Shown: positions 29,547 through 30,061 of the stretch, in pieces
How positions within the stretch are numbered: the stretch's first letter is position 1
How the letters are laid out: each line of letters begins with the position of its first letter
Source of the DNA: a virus
DNA length: 30,061 nucleotides
IMG/VR virus record: IMGVR_UViG_3300007734_000555
Location: 1-30,061 of that record
Direction: 5' to 3' (one strand)
The notes under the pieces: generated by a model
Told to the model about the DNA's origin: nothing
The model's input: only the letters and a program-made list of their open reading frames with translations
Databases searched by the model: none
Program-made: the position numbers and the translations under genes

Positions 29547-29878
29547 GTTCGTTGCGCTCCATTAACCTCAAAGGTTGCAAGAAAAGTGAATGTGCTTGAC
29601 GATTCAGTTGTAATTTGAATTCTATCGCCTTCTTCTAAAACGATATAAGCTGCACCATCAAACTGAAGGTACTGTTTAGAAGTAAAGTTGTAAGTAGTAA
29701 GAATATCGTAAGTAGCCGCTAGACTTGCGTCATACCATTGGACTGTGATGTGTTTTGTTGATCCGCCAGTATTGTGAATATACATCACAGTAAACTTGGC
29801 ATAATAACCCGTAGGTACTGTGTAAACAGTAGTCAGCGTATTAGCTGTTGGGTTAATTCCGACTGAAACTGGCCTCAT
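29543..29878 (-). CDS. Small beta-rich virion protein
   Basis: 111 residues, nearly all beta: ANTLTTVYTVPTGYYAKF, TVMYIHNTGGSTKHITVQWY and YIVLEEGDRIQITTESS. This resembles small beta-sandwich virion proteins (decoration or fibre-adaptor type) in phages. It overlaps both neighbours by ATGA. Role inferred from position before the adaptor. Confidence 0.7.
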   Translation of the reverse strand: MRPVSVGINPTANTLTTVYTVPTGYYAKFTVMYIHNTGGSTKHITVQWYDASLAATYDILTTYNFTSKQYLQFDGAAYIVLEEGDRIQITTESSSTFTFLATFEVNGAQRT

Positions 29879-30061
29879 TTACTATTCCTCTTAGAGATCG
29901 CTTTAGCCTTCGCTTTAGCGTCTTCTTTGGACGATGCGCCCCAAGCTCTAAGAGATAATAGGAGTCGGGTAGGCTTCCCATCTTTCATCTCAGCGCCAGG
30001 CATATTGCCCATTCGTGCTAAAAAGGATGCCCTACGAGGGTTATCTCCCGACTTTACTGGT
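29875..30061 (-). CDS. DUF6321-like small basic protein, 5' end outside window
   Basis: The end of a minus-strand gene; 61 codons plus stop are visible. The sequence NPRRASFLARMGNMPG, then PTRLLLSLRAWGASSKEDA and an AK-rich end, matches small basic phage proteins I know as DUF6321. Its TGA overlaps the next ATG (ATGA). It is rich in R and K, so it could bind DNA. The start lies beyond the right edge. Confidence 0.7.
   Translation of the reverse strand, partial: PVKSGDNPRRASFLARMGNMPGAEMKDGKPTRLLLSLRAWGASSKEDAKAKAKAISKRNSK

Noticed and set aside
1-30061. tRNA genes, integrase, attachment sites
   Set aside because: None seen on reading both strands; absence is by eye and should be confirmed with tRNAscan-SE and profile searches.

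Overview
The window is part of a tailed bacteriophage (Caudoviricetes) genome with a short-tailed, podovirus-like virion. The evidence is a recognisable portal, large terminase, tail-adaptor and nozzle-type proteins, a tail fibre, large low-complexity candidate ejection proteins, a GH24 lysozyme and a holin. Genes are tightly packed with many ATGA, GTGA, TTGA or TAATG stop/start overlaps. There is no integrase, tRNA or CRISPR array, so a lytic life style is the simpler reading, although no capsid gene is present and the genome continues past both edges. DnaA-like boxes, sigma70-like promoters and the lysis type suggest a Gram-negative host. The exact host cannot be read from the sequence.

Layout. 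(1) 1-4825, minus: RHH-like protein, small and large terminase, an unknown, portal, a small unknown, and the first codons of the next gene. The gap 4284-4591 holds two Fur-box-like palindromes, a hairpin, a dyad and a long C/G tract. (2) 4826-5185: divergent region with three DnaA-box-like sites and inverted repeats, a candidate origin and operator. (3) 5186-7567, plus: a cassette of eleven or so very small, unrecognised genes ending in a strong terminator. (4) 7638-12485, minus: an early operon with two DNA-binding-type proteins, a DUF1376 replication protein, a C5 cytosine methyltransferase fully overlapped in another frame by a 301-codon ORF, an AP2-type HNH homing endonuclease, a RusA resolvase, small proteins and a frameshifted HNH-like zinc protein. 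(5) 12609-14751, plus: recombination module with a DUF1071 single-strand annealing protein, an SSB-like small protein, a structured leader, a winged-helix protein and a MazG-like protein. (6) 14744-30061, minus: late operon read leftwards: DUF6321-like protein (cut by the window edge), virion proteins, adaptor, nozzle, HNH endonuclease, tail fibre, candidate ejection proteins, lysis cassette, metallopeptidase, HTH-metallophosphatase and a small membrane protein.

How it works together (inference): DUF1376 protein with its iteron-like linker and/or the DnaA-box region would start replication; annealing protein, SSB-like protein, RusA and the HNH protein would process recombination intermediates; the methyltransferase would protect the DNA; terminase and portal package it; the late operon builds the tail and lyses the cell.

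The strongest oddity is the double-frame methyltransferase locus (9820-10734). The second frame has the ATG and the ATGA coupling, while the methyltransferase frame must start at TTG. Several real small genes (31, 30, 35, 47, 56, 59 and 30 codons) are easy to miss and are listed.
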